A stretch of DNA of 64,000 nt from Hofstenia miamia. Its lineage: Eukaryota; Xenacoelomorpha; Acoela; Hofsteniidae. The notes beneath the pieces were generated by a model. That model saw only the letters and a program-made list of their open reading frames with translations. It searched no databases and had not been told where the DNA came from. Numbering within the stretch: the stretch's first letter is position 1; each line of letters opens with the position of its first letter. Made by a program: the position numbers and the translations under genes. The DNA lies in NCBI GenBank assembly GCA_900660155.1, contig CABFPE010000138.1:1278110-1342109 (forward strand). The letters run 5' to 3'. This document shows, piece after piece, positions 13,264-25,514 of the stretch.

Positions 13264-14857
13264 CTTACACTTAACTGAATCATATGTTTTCACATAAAAT
13301 GGCCACAGGACTGTATAGCTTTAGCCCATATTGCAGGCTTATCCTATCCGACTCCATCCCACCTGTCAATACATTTCATTCAAATTTTGGCATCAATTCT
13401 TAAACTTTTCTACAATAAAAAAGAAGTGCTTAAATCTAGAATGGAAGGCAAATATATCTTAGAAATTATTAAATGTGAGTGACATTAAGAAAAAAACATC
13501 TCCAAATGCATTCAGTAATGTGTACCCAAAAATATACGCATAGTATATTAATTTTAAAGCTTGGGTTTCGGTGGATATTTCATGATATTTTTGTTGGATA
13601 TTTCAGTCGCAAAAATGGAATTTCGCAAATAGAAATGAAATATTATAGTAATAAATTTCAAAATTCCTTATTTAGTTGAAAGTCACAAGATGTTTTAGCT
13701 TAAATTTCTGAATGAAGACAAAATTTTAAAATTTGGGAGAACATTGAAACAAAATTATTTGTGCACTTCAATTACCAAAAGCAAAGTTTGGCATCTTATC
13801 GGATTCTAGCAATCAACTACCCTTGTCTCAGTATAACGACAGCTTTCTCTAACATCTGATGAAAGTGATTATTACAATGAGCAGTATAATTTCAAGAAAA
13901 ATTTATTTTAAAAATTTCTATTAAATGTTAAAAATTATAATCATTCCCGTAGCCCCCTAGTATTGGCCTACATTGCTACACATATGTCAACAAGATTAAT
14001 AATGTTCTGATATCTAAAACAACGGAATAGTAATTTCGTTTTGATTTAAACATTAAGTCCCTTAGAAATTTGGATTGCGGAGGTTTACGTTAGATCTATG
14101 TATTTTTCATTGTAAACCAATTTCATTCATTGAAGTAATTGTAGTCATTCATTGGAAATAAGAAGTTTTTCTGAGAGCGAAATAATGTAGCTTATGCAAG
14201 TCATTATTTTAATGATTTTGAAGCGTATTCAAAGCAATGCCTTTGTGAATAACACAAAAAGCCATTTCTATGAGTCAAAAAGATGTTGAAATACAATGTT
14301 TGCTTATAAGAATCTGCATGCAATCTGTGAAATTTGAATTTTTTGATGTGCTCAAAACAGTTGTTAATAGAAACACATCGCCTTTATTAATCTGGCCTTG
14401 CAAAAATACTTAAATTTAATTAATTAAAAAATTCAAGTAATTCCGAAGTTATGTTACGTCTACATCACATATTCTTGTCTATAAACATTTTAAAGTAACT
14501 TTTCTGAAAAATGCTCTTGTCAGTTTTAATTTCGTAAAAAAGCACAGCAAATAAATGTTATTTCTCAGTTTGAATAAACAAAAAATTTGTGACATATAGC
14601 ACGTATTAATTAGAATTAAGAATTTGCCTTTACAGTGCATTACTAGAAATCAATTTAGCGAATTTGAGAAATAAACGCATTATGAAAAAATATTAAAATA
14701 TTGTCACACTCTTTTTACTCAATCTATTAAAACTTATTTATTGTAAAATCCATGTTTCTGGGGTATATTGTCGTGTTGCATTGTAAATTGTGCTCAGTAA
14801 CTGGAAGACGGATTGTGTACATAAAATTGCTTTGATATAAAGAAATTAATATGAGTC

Positions 14858-16232
14858 TTGTAAAAATTAATCGTATGTGAAAATTGGAACTAAAAAACTG
14901 CTATTTTTGTGGAAATAGCTTTCCACGGTTTTCAGCAGAGGCGCACTTTTGGAGGGGCATAGAACAATTTCTCCCCATTTTTAGATATTCAATCAATTTT
15001 TTTTGTTTTATAATAAAGTATTTCATGAAAAATTTTAAAAATTTAAGAACTAAAGTGTTAAAATACAACTTCACAACTAGGGGCAGGCGAATATTTTAAA
15101 ATAAGAGTAGACAATAGCCGAGCGGACATCAATTTTTCAATATTGTAGAACGATTATTCCCAAAATTTGCAAAATGTATGAAATGTATTCTGAAATGGAT
15201 TTCTTCATTTATGGCTCTTATCGTATATTGCCCTAATCTCACTGAAACAATTAGTTCTAATAATGTATATGAAAATGTAATTGCCTTCTACTTTCTTTCC
15301 ACTAGCCACAACTATTTCATAAGCATTTCCACATTTTTTCATATTTTTACATACATTTCTACATCCTTCCATAACTGAAATTGAAACTCACTTCAAAAAC
15401 GAGCTACGATTGGTTAAAGCTGCTAAGACATGCATAATAGAATGCTCAAAAGCAATTTTGCTGAGTTTCAGTCGAGACTGTTTCAATTTCATTTCCATTC
15501 ATTTTTCAGTTAATTTCAGTTGTCGTTCTGTTTAAAATCAAAAANTTGTAAAAATTAATCGTATGTGAAAATTGGAACTAAAAAACTGCTATTTTTGTGG
15601 AAATAGCTTTCCACGGTTTTCAGCAGAGGCGCACTTTTGGAGGGGCATAGAACAATTTCTCCCCATTTTTAGATATTCAATCAATTTTTTTTGTTTTATA
15701 ATAAAGTATTTCATGAAAAATTTTAAAAATTTAAGAACTAAAGTGTTAAAATACAACTTCACAACTAGGGGCAGGCGAATATTTTAAAATAAGAGTAGAC
15801 AATAGCCGAGCGGACATCAATTTTTCAATATTGTAGAACGATTATTCCCAAAATTTGCAAAATGTATGAAATGTATTCTGAAATGGATTTCTTCATTTAT
15901 GGCTCTTATCGTATATTGCCCTAATCTCACTGAAACAATTAGTTCTAATAATGTATATGAAAATGTAATTGCCTTCTACTTTCTTTCCACTAGCCACAAC
16001 TATTTCATAAGCATTTCCACATTTTTTCATATTTTTACATACATTTCTACATCCTTCCATAACTGAAATTGAAACTCACTTCAAAAACGAGCTACGATTG
16101 GTTAAAGCTGCTAAGACATGCATAATAGAATGCTCAAAAGCAATTTTGCTGAGTTTCAGTCGAGACTGTTTCAATTTCATTTCCATTCATTTTTCAGTTA
16201 ATTTCAGTTGTCGTTCTGTTTAAAATCAAAAA
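14858..16232 (+). repeat. 687-bp segment printed twice around a single N
   Basis: Positions 14858-15544 and 15546-16232 are, as far as I compared them by eye, identical, separated only by an N at 15545. Short ORFs of 71 and 66 codons therefore occur in both copies; neither has a recognisable domain. A perfect repeat abutting a one-base gap is best read as an unmerged assembly overlap, not a tandem duplication. Confidence 0.85.
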
Positions 16233-16631
16233 ACAGTGCTCAAGAATTAAGATTAAATATTTTATTTGCATGTGTGGTAAACATTTTGCACAAAACTGCT
16301 ATGAATAACTTATTCCGTGTGAGTAAGTGCGGGCAAACACATACACTTTTGAAACAGAAATAGTAATACCTATTGGATATTACAAATTAGTCCAGTCCTA
16401 AAATATCAGAAATCATGAGCGATAATTCCTATATTTACGCATGGAATCTAAAGTTCCGTTAGCTGTATCAACACGATTATTTAGTCAATGTGGTTTTTAA
16501 AACTAAACTACGATTGACTTTGTATTTTCCCTGCTTTATTGAATTCTGCTTACAAATTTTAAGCAGAATGGTCAAATAATAGAAGTCTGTTGAACTGTCG
16601 ACAAGTTTCGCCTATTTTGGTTACTTGAATA
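16233..16631. other. Noncoding, nothing identified
   Basis: I see no coding signal or element boundary between the printed duplication and the hAT-type MITE. Confidence 0.4.
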
Positions 16632-16639
16632 CCTGTTGC

Positions 16640-17440
16640 CGAGAGCGGATACAGACGGTGGGGGCGAAGGGGGCCGGACCCCCTCTAAAATAAAAATAGT
16701 TGGTTAAATTGGTAGAAAAAATTACAAACAAATTATTTTTTACCCAATATGGTGCATCAAATTATTGTATTCAAATTCAATAATATGGGCGGACTTCACC
16801 AACATACACCTTCCTTCAAAATTACAAGAAGCACTTCTGTGACTTTTTCGAAATTTTAAAATTTCATTAATTTTTGCAGGATCTTTGCATTTTTAGATGT
16901 TAGATTTTCTTGAATTTTACCAAAATATTCAACAAAATTTGACGACTCAGTACACATTCATAATTTTATGTGAACATTTTGTACTTTACTTAATCCTATG
17001 TCATTATAAATGCACTAAAAATTTCTCATTTGTAGTGCACAACGAAATACTACACTTTGAAATACATAATGTATTCAATTTAGTGAATACTTTTGTGAAA
17101 AATATTAGACGAAAATACCGTTGTTTCTAAAAATAATCATATTTTGTTGAAAAGTTTAATACAATTTCACGCAATTGCCTGATATGAATATTCCTACTTT
17201 GGGCTAAAAACAATGAAATAATTAAAATTTATAAAAAATTCTGTGGGTCTTTAGAAGTTGCAAAAATTGTATATTTGCATTTTTGGAGCAGTAAATGATG
17301 GTGAAGTTCACAAAAAATTCTAAATTTAAAATTAAAAATCCAATTCAATACCTTTTAACCAGCCGTAGTACCGAATTATGCACTTAGCCTTTAATTTTGC
17401 ATCGGGCACCCTCTAAAAAATATTTCTGCATCCGCCACTA
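16640..17440. mobile_element. Non-autonomous hAT-type element (801 bp)
   Basis: The left end CGAGAGCGGATACAGACGG and the right end, reading TAGTGGCGGATGCAG on the opposite strand, are imperfect inverted repeats of the GGCGGATxCAG type common in hAT elements. An 8-bp duplication CCTGTTGC flanks it exactly (16632-16639 and 17441-17448). GC-rich subterminal sequence (GGGGGCC...CCCCCT near 16670) contrasts with an AT-rich core. A 77-codon ORF inside (16897-17130) has no transposase signature. Confidence 0.8.
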
Positions 17441-17448
17441 CCTGTTGC

Positions 17449-20400
17449 TATTGTTTTTCAAAATTTTATTTAATTAAATTTAGGGTACGTAGAATATTGG
17501 AATGCTTAATTTCATTTTTGTATTTGTATTTCCAATATTTCCATTAAATTCCGATTGCATCAAATGATTTCCATTTCCAATCTATTTTCACTTCTATCAA
17601 GAATGAAATGGAGTAGAAATTCCCACCTCCATATGTAACCTAGCCAATTACAAAATAGGTTAGTGGTGTATCAGGCTTTTAAGAATTACATTAGTTCGAT
17701 GGAAGATCCTTCTGTTTGTGTATGCGTTTGCATGTATATGCTGTGTGCATTAACTGCATGCAAATTGCCACATAATCACCAAAACGTGAGGAAATTAGAC
17801 GACGCGTTTAAAGTACAAACGAAGTTAGCTTCAATGGAAGTATGCTTTCAAATTTGAAAATATAAAATTCCAAAATTTAATTCTAATTTGCTGCAGCAAT
17901 CAATTTATTTGTTAATTTAAATACAAATTAAAGAAATATATTAATTTTTCATCAAATATTCCGAAAATTCCCGCTGCTTCATAATTTATGTTAATTAAAT
18001 GGTATTCTGTACTTTCGCACATTTTTCTAGAGCTTGACATTTGATAAAAGCAATTAACAACGCACTTTACTAATTAGAAATTGCGTGCTGCTTTAATTTG
18101 TGACTGGCCTCGTCTTTTAATTTGAGAAAATTTATTTTATGTGTTGTGCCAATTTTCAAAGAATTTTTCTGAAAAATGTTGAATAAAAATTCTAATAGTC
18201 AGAAAGTCCCTTCTCATTATACAGTTACTTAAATAATCTATAGTAAGGAATATAAATACAACTACTGACTTCAAATGGAGGCATCTAGAGATAAATCAGG
18301 TAGATAAATATCATCAGTTATTGCTATATGCAAATTTCGCTAACAAGAATCTTCAAGGACCTTATGATTTCATAATAAGTTACTTAAAAACATTTGAATC
18401 AACCTGGAATTTTATATTTCAAATCCTTAGCATCTTATGTTATTTTAAGAAGCTGCAATAATAACTATATAAGTTGATACTTCAGATTTTTCTAATCTGG
18501 GATCCTTAATAGACAATGTATGTATTCTGGACCGGCATATAAGGGAAATGGACTCATTGCTATGTGTTCTTGTATTTTTTTAACCTTAAATAACCATAAT
18601 TTTTAATAATGAATTTTAGTGCTAACTGGGCTAACTAGGAATATAAATATATATAAATTGAGATTCTGTTTAGATGATTTTTTGTGGGGAGCACTTCATT
18701 AAATTTTGCATACCGTCATAATAAATAATATTACACTTAGGCCAAACAATTTTCAGCATTTCGGTGAATGTGTGCTTAGTTCATTAAACTAATACTTTCC
18801 CTTTAAGAACACAGTTATACTATTTAAATATTAAAATATTAGAGTAAAAAATTGAATAGCGCTGATCAGCAATTTTATGTTTAGCAATTACCGTAAAAAT
18901 GGAGGAAGAACATAAACCAATTATCGAGAGAAATTAAATTTTCTAATAATGTTTATATTAATATTTTAATAGAAATCCTTTAGATATTGCAAGGGTGTGT
19001 AGTATTTAACATTACTTCAAAAGAGTATGAAATTTTCTGTGTTGTAAGTTTTAAAGCATACTAGGTAATTGCTATATTAGGTTCTAAAATATTAGTCAAA
19101 AGAATGGGTGTATTAAGGTTTGTAAAATTTTGGCATCGGACCCATTCAGTTAGTGGAACTTTTTATGAGTAGATTACGAATCAAACCTTTGTTTAGTTCC
19201 AGGTTTCAGTTATGTATTGTGTACACAACACAATACAATATGTTGTGTTTTGTTGTTTAGAATTTTAAGTTCTATTGTGTGTACACAACACAATCTGTTG
19301 TGTGGGCGATAAAAATTCAGCTTCATTAAATTTCCAGTTTTGTATAAATTTGGTCATTATATTATTTGTATATCTTCAAATTAATTAACAAACTAGTTAT
19401 TGTGTTATTTATGCCATGTAAATTATATTCCCTTTGGTTATTAATATTGTCAAAACGCATATAGTTTTCAAAATATTTTTTTAACAAATTTATACAAATA
19501 TTTCTATAATTTTAGAGTTTTCCCTCCTATGAGAACTCTTTCATTATGTCTAGTCTATAGATGTGTAAGCTAAGTATAGTCACATAAACGTGGAATAGTT
19601 GTGTGAATGCTCACATGCCAATTAGAATTGCACATTGCTTTAATTTTTAAAATAAATATAGGTTACTCTATTGGGAACAGCTAAATAAAATATATATAAT
19701 GTAACTATTTTGCAGTTATTTTTAGTCAAAGTGTAATATTAATTTCAATCGTAAAAAAGCAGTATTTGAGAACTTCATTCAACCCCACCTATTACTCTAA
19801 GGATTTTATAAGAATATTAGGCAAAAATCAAACATTTGATAAAGATTGATAAGGTAAATCATGTTCAAAATACAGCAAACCTTATTATATGTAAAAACTG
19901 TTAATACTCTTTTGAATAGCTAATTTTAGCTTACCATGTGAATTTATACACTAAGTATTAGACATTTTACAAAGGGATGTAACCTTACCTAATCAGATTA
20001 GTACCATGTATTTTGCTTAAGATGTTAATGCCAACATTTTTAAAGACCACCTGCTGCGGGAAACAATTTTAACAATTCTAGCTATATCCGAAATCTTTCC
20101 ATATGTTTTGTACAAAATAGCATTCACATTACCTGATCAGATAGCTAAAAATTTTAGCTCAAGAATCGATTTATTAAATCAACTATTTACCATATGGTTT
20201 AAAAAACAGGAGACTTAACCATCCCAATCCTATGAGAAATACAAATTCCCTCACAATGCAAAATCTTAATAAAATTGTTTAAATATTGACAAAATATCAA
20301 AGTTTCAACTATAAATGATTGGAATTAATGGATTCGTTTAAACAATGTTGCCTTTTAAAGAAATTATCTAATATCTTTTAAAAAATGACATTTGCATCCT

Positions 20401-20871
20401 TCCTAATTTTAAAAAGAAATAAGTAAGTGGACGCCATAACAGCATAGAGTTATTAAGCAATTTAGTCTTTAATTTTGCTTGAGTATTGAACAAAATTAGC
20501 AAACGTTAGTTGTAATGAAAGTTAAAATCTTGTTGGGGTGGAAGAGAATGATAATTTTCTCTAACATTATTAAATGTTATTGTTCAATTGGAATTGTAAA
20601 AACTTCCTTGCAGAGCCGAGTTTTTTAAATGAGATTGGTATGATAACAAAGTGTTTGTTAATTAATGAAAGTTTGAGCTACATCATGTTGATTACAAAAT
20701 AGAAAAATAGAAAAAATTCATATTCATGATTTTTCCTATACATGCTTGTATTTTTGGATCATGCATTTCAAATTTTACGAAATTCTGCTAAAAATGTATT
20801 CTTTGTTTAACAAAAAAATTAACTGAAAATGCCGTTGAGGTGGTTATAAGTTTTTTTTATTGTGAGATCGT
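17449..20871. other. Noncoding AT-rich region
   Basis: No gene supported. It contains a pair of palindrome-rich ACACAACACAAT units at 19215-19304 (listed separately). Confidence 0.45.
19215..19304. repeat. Two copies of a palindromic TGTGT/ACACA unit
   Basis: A unit of about 33 bp built from ATTGTGT, ACACAACACAAT and TGTTGTGT occurs at 19215-19248 and again at 19273-19304 with small changes. Each unit contains inverted parts able to pair. Function unknown. Confidence 0.5.
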
Positions 20872-20873
20872 CG

Positions 20874-20904
<31 letters not shown>

Positions 20905-21150
20905 TATTTCTTGTATATGCGCACAAAAAGCTTATAAATAATTCTAGTGCGCTACAAATAAGATCAATACTTTAGATTCAAATCAGAAAGCTGTTCAGCA
21001 AATAAGTAGTGTTTTAGACCCTTTTTTGAATAGAATAATATTACGTTCATTTCTAAGATGAACTGGAAGATTGTTAAAACGCTTAGCACCAACATACGAG
21101 AAGCTAATTTTTGGAATGATTAAGGTCTTTCCATTTATTATTCCTTACAG
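20872..21150 (-). mobile_element. 5'-truncated LINE: RT C-terminal tail and 3' end
   Basis: On the minus strand, 21150 to about 20990 encodes a piece with FSYVGAKRFNNLPVHLR followed by a FKKG stretch. This matches the conserved C-terminal tail of APE-type LINE ORF2 proteins (aromatic, then N-x-LP, then FK-x-xLK). It ends near the (TTA)n run at 20876-20904, a typical LINE 3' tail for elements that prime on short repeats. Everything upstream is missing, as expected for incomplete reverse transcription at insertion. One frameshift follows the FKKG part. Clade uncertain (L2/CR1-like). Confidence 0.62.
20876..20904. repeat. (TAA)n microsatellite, LINE 3' tail
   Basis: About nine TAA/ATA units directly after the LINE tail (minus-strand sense). 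Confidence 0.85.
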
Positions 21151-22164
21151 TAATGATATTCAAATCATAATATTTTGGTCTAACTAACACCACAAGCATT
21201 TGGTATCAATTTAGTTGATATTTTTCAAATACATTTAAGGTTTTGTTGTGTTTTCTTTTGTTGTGTTGGTTTTTGTGTGAAAAAACTCACGCAGCGGTAC
21301 GCCTATTTAGTTGTGTTAGATAACACCATTGACTTTTGGATTTATAAATATTAACATATTTATCGTATATGGACTTGGACTGGTTTTACTGAAAATTCGT
21401 GTTCACAAACGAATAAACAAATTAACTTCATTTTGAAGTTTTATAATCAAAATAGAGTTTCAGAGAATGTTCTAAGTTTACTACTGATTTTGAATGGTAA
21501 AATTTTTTCATCTACTTAGAGAATTTCTAAGTTTGTGTGTTCATTTGTTTTAGTTGATTTCCATTACTCCTTCATACATCTTGCACAATGACATTTTGAG
21601 CTTTTTGCATACATATGAACAGTCATTCAAATGATCCCAATCTATGCTTGTATCAACACCAACCCTGTTTTAGCCCAATTATTTAAAATGAGAGCAGGTG
21701 CTGAAATATCTGTTATTTCTGGAAATAAGCAGAAAGTTTTCTATTTCATCTTGCATTGTTAACTGAGGGCGGATTATTTGGCAAATTCATTCTTCAACAT
21801 ATTTCCCCATCTCCAAATCAACATGAAAATACAGATTTACCTAATTGAAGGGTAAGAGTCTATTCTTTTTGCCATTCTGTATGAGATGGATACCTATCAA
21901 TTTTAGGTATTTCAATTTGGGTAAGTTCTTCAAATTTCTTCCAGTTATTCAGTAAAAGACAGATTGCATTTGTATATTAGATAATACAGAGTGATTTTCA
22001 ATGATGGAAGTGTTCTTTCATAAATATTTTGCATAACTTTTACCATTTACAATATGGAAATCTTTGCTGTGAATCACAATTCTTCAGTAAAATTTGCATT
22101 TCCTGAAATTCTTCTGATAAGTGTACAAAGAGACTCATTCTCTTTGACCCAATTTGACGAAACA
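21151..22164. other. Noncoding, nothing identified
   Basis: AT-rich sequence with no supported gene; it may be 3' flank or 3' UTR of the minus-strand reading frame that ends at 22165. Confidence 0.4.
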
Positions 22165-22752
22165 TTAGAATGAAGTCTTCATCCGTTTTTTGCGTTTTAT
22201 TCGAATCCCTTGGGTGAATTTTTCAACAAGCTTTCTTTTATGTACAATAACCAATTCGTTTTCTTGCATGTCGTACATATTATAATGCAATTTATTTTCT
22301 ATAATTTTAGGCATTGCAGTTTTTAGGAGAACATCAAATAGTTTTTCAGAATCAATATTCTTGGAGTTGAGCATTTATTAATTTTGAAAAATAGTTTCAT
22401 AGGGTTGAAAATCCATGTTTTGTAAAACCCAACATCATCCAATTTATTTTGAAAGCAATATTTTAATAACCTTTTCATTTTTCCGTTAAATAGTTTCTGT
22501 AAAACTTTATATCTTTCTGTATCATCTGAGATGGACGGTAAACATTCGATAATGAGCGTGATTAGCCCTTTTCTTTCATTTTAAGTTATTTGTTGTGAAT
22601 AATGAGACATTTTTGCAGATTTGTAAAAACCGTTTCAAAGAATGAATACGATATTTTTGTAGTTTGTTCAAATTTATACGTATTATCATTTTAGCAAAAT
22701 GAAATTTTCTTTTGTTATCGGTAAAGAGTAAATTATATGCAAACATATTATA
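22165..22752 (-). pseudogene. Unrecognised host gene fragment, downstream part
   Basis: The minus strand has three consecutive open stretches in shifting frames. The first runs 22752-22579 (58 codons), the second about 22577-22310 (LPSISDDTERYKVLQKL inside it), and the third 22374-22165 (70 codons), which ends in a basic tail RIKRKKRMK and a stop. Two single-base frame changes separate them. Composition is protein-like (mixed, helical), unlike the simple sequence around it. I do not recognise the family. The frame continues without a stop into 24256-24122 if the LTR element between them is ignored, which argues for one former exon or retrocopy. It could be a pseudogene, or a gene with sequencing indels. 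Confidence 0.45.
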
Positions 22753-22757
22753 CCAAA

Positions 22758-22951
22758 TGTAACGCGTTATGGTACATACCACCAGTAACAGAGGACAGCA
22801 ATGCGTTGGTACAGTGATGCGAATATAGAAAACAACACATGTGTACCCTGTCTAAGACACCTTATAAATACTTTGTCCATTTTAGCATGACAACGGATTA
22901 TTCTTGGGACTTAAATATAATCGTTTCTTTTATTACATTGCAATCTTTACA
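22758..22951 (+). repeat. 5' LTR
   Basis: Begins TGTAACGCG and ends CTTTACA. It contains a TATA-type TTATAAATA near 22862, a likely transcription start region, conserved in the 3' copy. Confidence 0.88.
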
Positions 22952-22963
22952 TGGTGACCGAAG
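22952..22963 (+). promoter_or_regulatory. Primer binding site (tRNA-primed)
   Basis: TGGTGACCGAAG starts directly after the LTR; TGG pairs with the CCA end of a tRNA. I did not assign the tRNA. Confidence 0.7.
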
Positions 22964-22968
22964 TAACT

Positions 22969-23653
22969 ATGGAACTTCGAAAATCCAATCCCTTTGACGT
23001 CGACAGCCACAACATCACATCTGCATGGCGAAGATGGCTGAATTCATTTGATCAGTTTCTACAAGCTACAGAGATGGACTCAAAACCGGACATTTGAAAA
23101 TCGCTATCTTCTAAGATGCATAGGTGAACAGTCTATTGGAATTTTTGAGAATTTTTCTTGGATACCAACGGAAATCCAAAAGAATTTTGAAACAGTTGTT
23201 CAAAAATTTGACAAATACTTCACTCGTAAATGTAATGAAGTTTTTGAAAGGTAAGTTATCTACATTACACGAAATGGTGTAACAATTGATCAATTTGTAA
23301 ATTTGTTGCGTACAAAAACACGTCACTGCAACTTGGTTTCAGATTCGTTCACTCAAATTCGCGATGCCCGTAGTCAAATGGATTGGCGAAAATATGCTGT
23401 TTCCAGTTTTAAAAGTATTTACAAAAAAATGCCTAGCCTCAATGTTAGTAAGTCCCAGAAACGTAAGCACTGCTATGATAAGAATTGCAAAGTACTGGAT
23501 GATATTCCAGATGGTAGCAGAGTGTGTGTAAAGAGCCTGAATTCATTTGCTACAGTAATTCGGAAAGCGGACGAACCACGATCCTATGTCATGAAATCAG
23601 ATCGAGGTGTAGTAATTCGACGAAACAGACGCCACACGCATAGATTTTTTTGA
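22969..23653 (+). pseudogene. Gag N-terminal part fused to integrase C-terminus
   Basis: From the ATG at 22969, frame one gives a gag start with SAWRRWLNSFDQFLQAT. A second frame (to 23254) has the continuation ending KYFTRKCNEVFER. A third frame (23303-23653) has GVTIDQFVNLLRTKTRHC (starting just upstream) and IRDA, matching the G-x-x-IDxFV-x-xLR-x-KxxxC block of Ty3 gag. That third frame then runs on, in frame, into a region with KRKHCYDKNCKVLDDI and DEPRSYVMKSDRGVVIRRNR, which matches the end of Ty3 integrases. Gag parts normally lie some 3 kb before this region, so one deletion joined them. Stops and frameshifts break the gag half; the fused half of about 116 codons is open. Confidence 0.75.
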
Positions 23654-23924
23654 AAATAGGAGTCAACATGACAATCCGGGAAACTACTACGAGTCAAATG
23701 ATGAAGATGATGGAAGTCTGAGAAGGAAGACTCTGTAACATTGTGTCAACCCCCTACTTTATCTCATTACAGCAAAATAGCTCAAGAAAATAGTCAAAAG
23801 GGGAAGACATTGTGCAGGATAAGCGTTCAAGGAGAATACGTCGATAAATTGAAAGATTCTGAAATGTTGTAAATCTTGGAGACTACAGACTCTGAAGCAG
23901 ACTGCAAAATTCCTTAAGAGAAGA

Positions 23925-24121
23925 TGTAACGTGTTGTGGTACACACCACCAGTAACAGAGGGCAGCAATGCGTCGGTACAGTGATCGGAATGTAGAAAAC
24001 CACACACGTGTGCCCTGCCTAAGATACGTTATAAATACTGTGTTAATTTTAGCATGACACCAACACACTATTCTTGTGACTTAAATATAAACGTTTCTTT
24101 TATTACATTGCCATTATTACA
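23925..24121 (+). repeat. 3' LTR
   Basis: Begins TGTAACGTG directly after a purine-rich tract and ends ATTACA; followed by the CCAAA duplication. Confidence 0.88.
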
Positions 24122-24256
24122 CCAAATACAAACAATAATTTTTATACAACTGAAATCAGAATGATAAATCACATTGCCCTTGTATTTTATCAAGTCACAT
24201 TTGAATTGGTTAAGTGTTGCTGAATTGAATGTTTGAATATTTTTGGGATGGAATGC
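24122..24256 (-). pseudogene. Unrecognised host gene fragment, upstream part
   Basis: A minus-strand open stretch of 45 codons, from a possible splice acceptor (TAAATAG just before 24256) to the edge of the LTR element. It includes NQFKCDLIKYKGNVIYHSDF. Taking out the LTR element and one copy of CCAAA lets the frame continue into 22752-22579 without a stop, about 100 codons in all. That continuity is good evidence that the retrotransposon landed in a coding exon. Product unknown. Confidence 0.45.
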
Positions 24257-25514
24257 CTATTTACTCATACAATTTTTCTAAATTGTTTTTAAATCTCATT
24301 TGAAAATAAATGTAGGTTGAGAAATGTGTATCTTTTCAAAAATTCAATGAGCTCTAGAGTAAAAATTTTTTCAAATTTGAAAATGGTTCTAAACAAATAC
24401 TAAAATGAAAACGACATTCATGTTTTACATTTAAAAGTTCCATAACTACACTGGGTTCTATTTGAAATCTTGATTTTTGAAACACCTTTATGTGAATATA
24501 TTTTCGAATGTTCAGTTTCTACTCTACTAGTAATTGACTACATCATTTTACACTCCAAACGATGAACACGTTGAAATTGTAATTCTGATAAACAAAGGGA
24601 AAAATAAACTTTGTAGAATAAAATATATGAATTAGACTCATTTCTTATTTCTCTGGGTAATATGTATGAAAAGTTGCCCATAGGAACTATACAATAGGTA
24701 ATTATTTAAATAATTAAGAACTGTTCTTCCAATAATTTTCAATGTTTATATTAAGAAAAAAAATTTTCAGATAAAAAAATAAAATTTAAGATTAATAAAC
24801 AATAATTTAATAATAGTTGCTTGTGGCAATTATTTCTACAATAATAAATATAATTCTCTTTCCGCTAGCCTACTTATATAATATATATATATACATAATG
24901 CTACGAAGGCATAATGAACAGTTCGTTATCCGTTTCGATTAAATTAATACTGCTGTGATATTTAGCAAAACAAATATAATTAGTCATTTATAAAAACTAG
25001 TTACTATTTAATCACAACTTTCTTTTATATACGACCTTCATTGCTCTTTTAACTTATTTGAGTATTTATTAAATAATCATCCTTTAGATAATTGAAATCA
25101 CATATGCTTTGTTAATTTGTTGTTCAATATGTCAATATACCTAGAGCAAGCATGTCATGCGCAATTAATTTTGTTTTCCATAAATAATCATAAGAAATAT
25201 CGATATCTTTTTCTAAAAATTAAGGAAGTCTTCTGGATGTCAAAGTCTATCTTGAGATGTTTTTAGTGAATATCCAAGCGTGTTAATAATTCGATATAAA
25301 TTGATAAAATGAACAAAAAATTAGTGTCTCCTCAATAGATATTGATGATTCAAATCAATGTCATTAGCATCTTAAATACTATTTCACATTTATGCAAACC
25401 AATTTTAGTGTAAATGTAGTTACAGCTTCTAAGATGCAGACAAATGTTGCAATAGTACAATAAGATGCGAGACACAAATAATATCATACAAGTAATTATA
25501 CAAAATACATTCAA
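24257..25514. other. Noncoding AT-rich region
   Basis: No supported gene. It would be intron or upstream sequence if the minus-strand fragment at 24122-24256 is a true exon. Confidence 0.4.

Larger units (their letters stand above)
10802..14857. other. Noncoding AT-rich region
   Basis: No gene or element end could be supported. It contains short (TA)n runs at 12456-12475 and 13236-13262. Small ORFs here lack recognisable domains. Confidence 0.45.
22758..24121 (+). mobile_element. Deletion-derived Ty3-type LTR retrotransposon
   Basis: A complete small element: 194-bp 5' LTR, an adjacent primer-binding-type TGG site, a 0.97 kb interior, a purine-rich tract (AAGAGAAG) and a 197-bp 3' LTR. CCAAA at 22753-22757 and 24122-24126 is a perfect 5-bp target duplication. 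Both LTRs start TGTAACG and end in ACA. The interior keeps only the start of gag and the end of integrase, so the protease, RT and RNase H genes are gone. Gag and integrase parts resemble invertebrate Ty3 elements of the SURL/Steamer kind. It must have depended on enzymes from a full-length relative. LTR copies differ at roughly one base in eight, so it is not young. Confidence 0.9.

Noticed and set aside
14858-16232. True tandem duplication of a 71/66-codon gene pair
   Set aside because: The copies look identical and meet at a single N; assembly overlap is the simpler reading.
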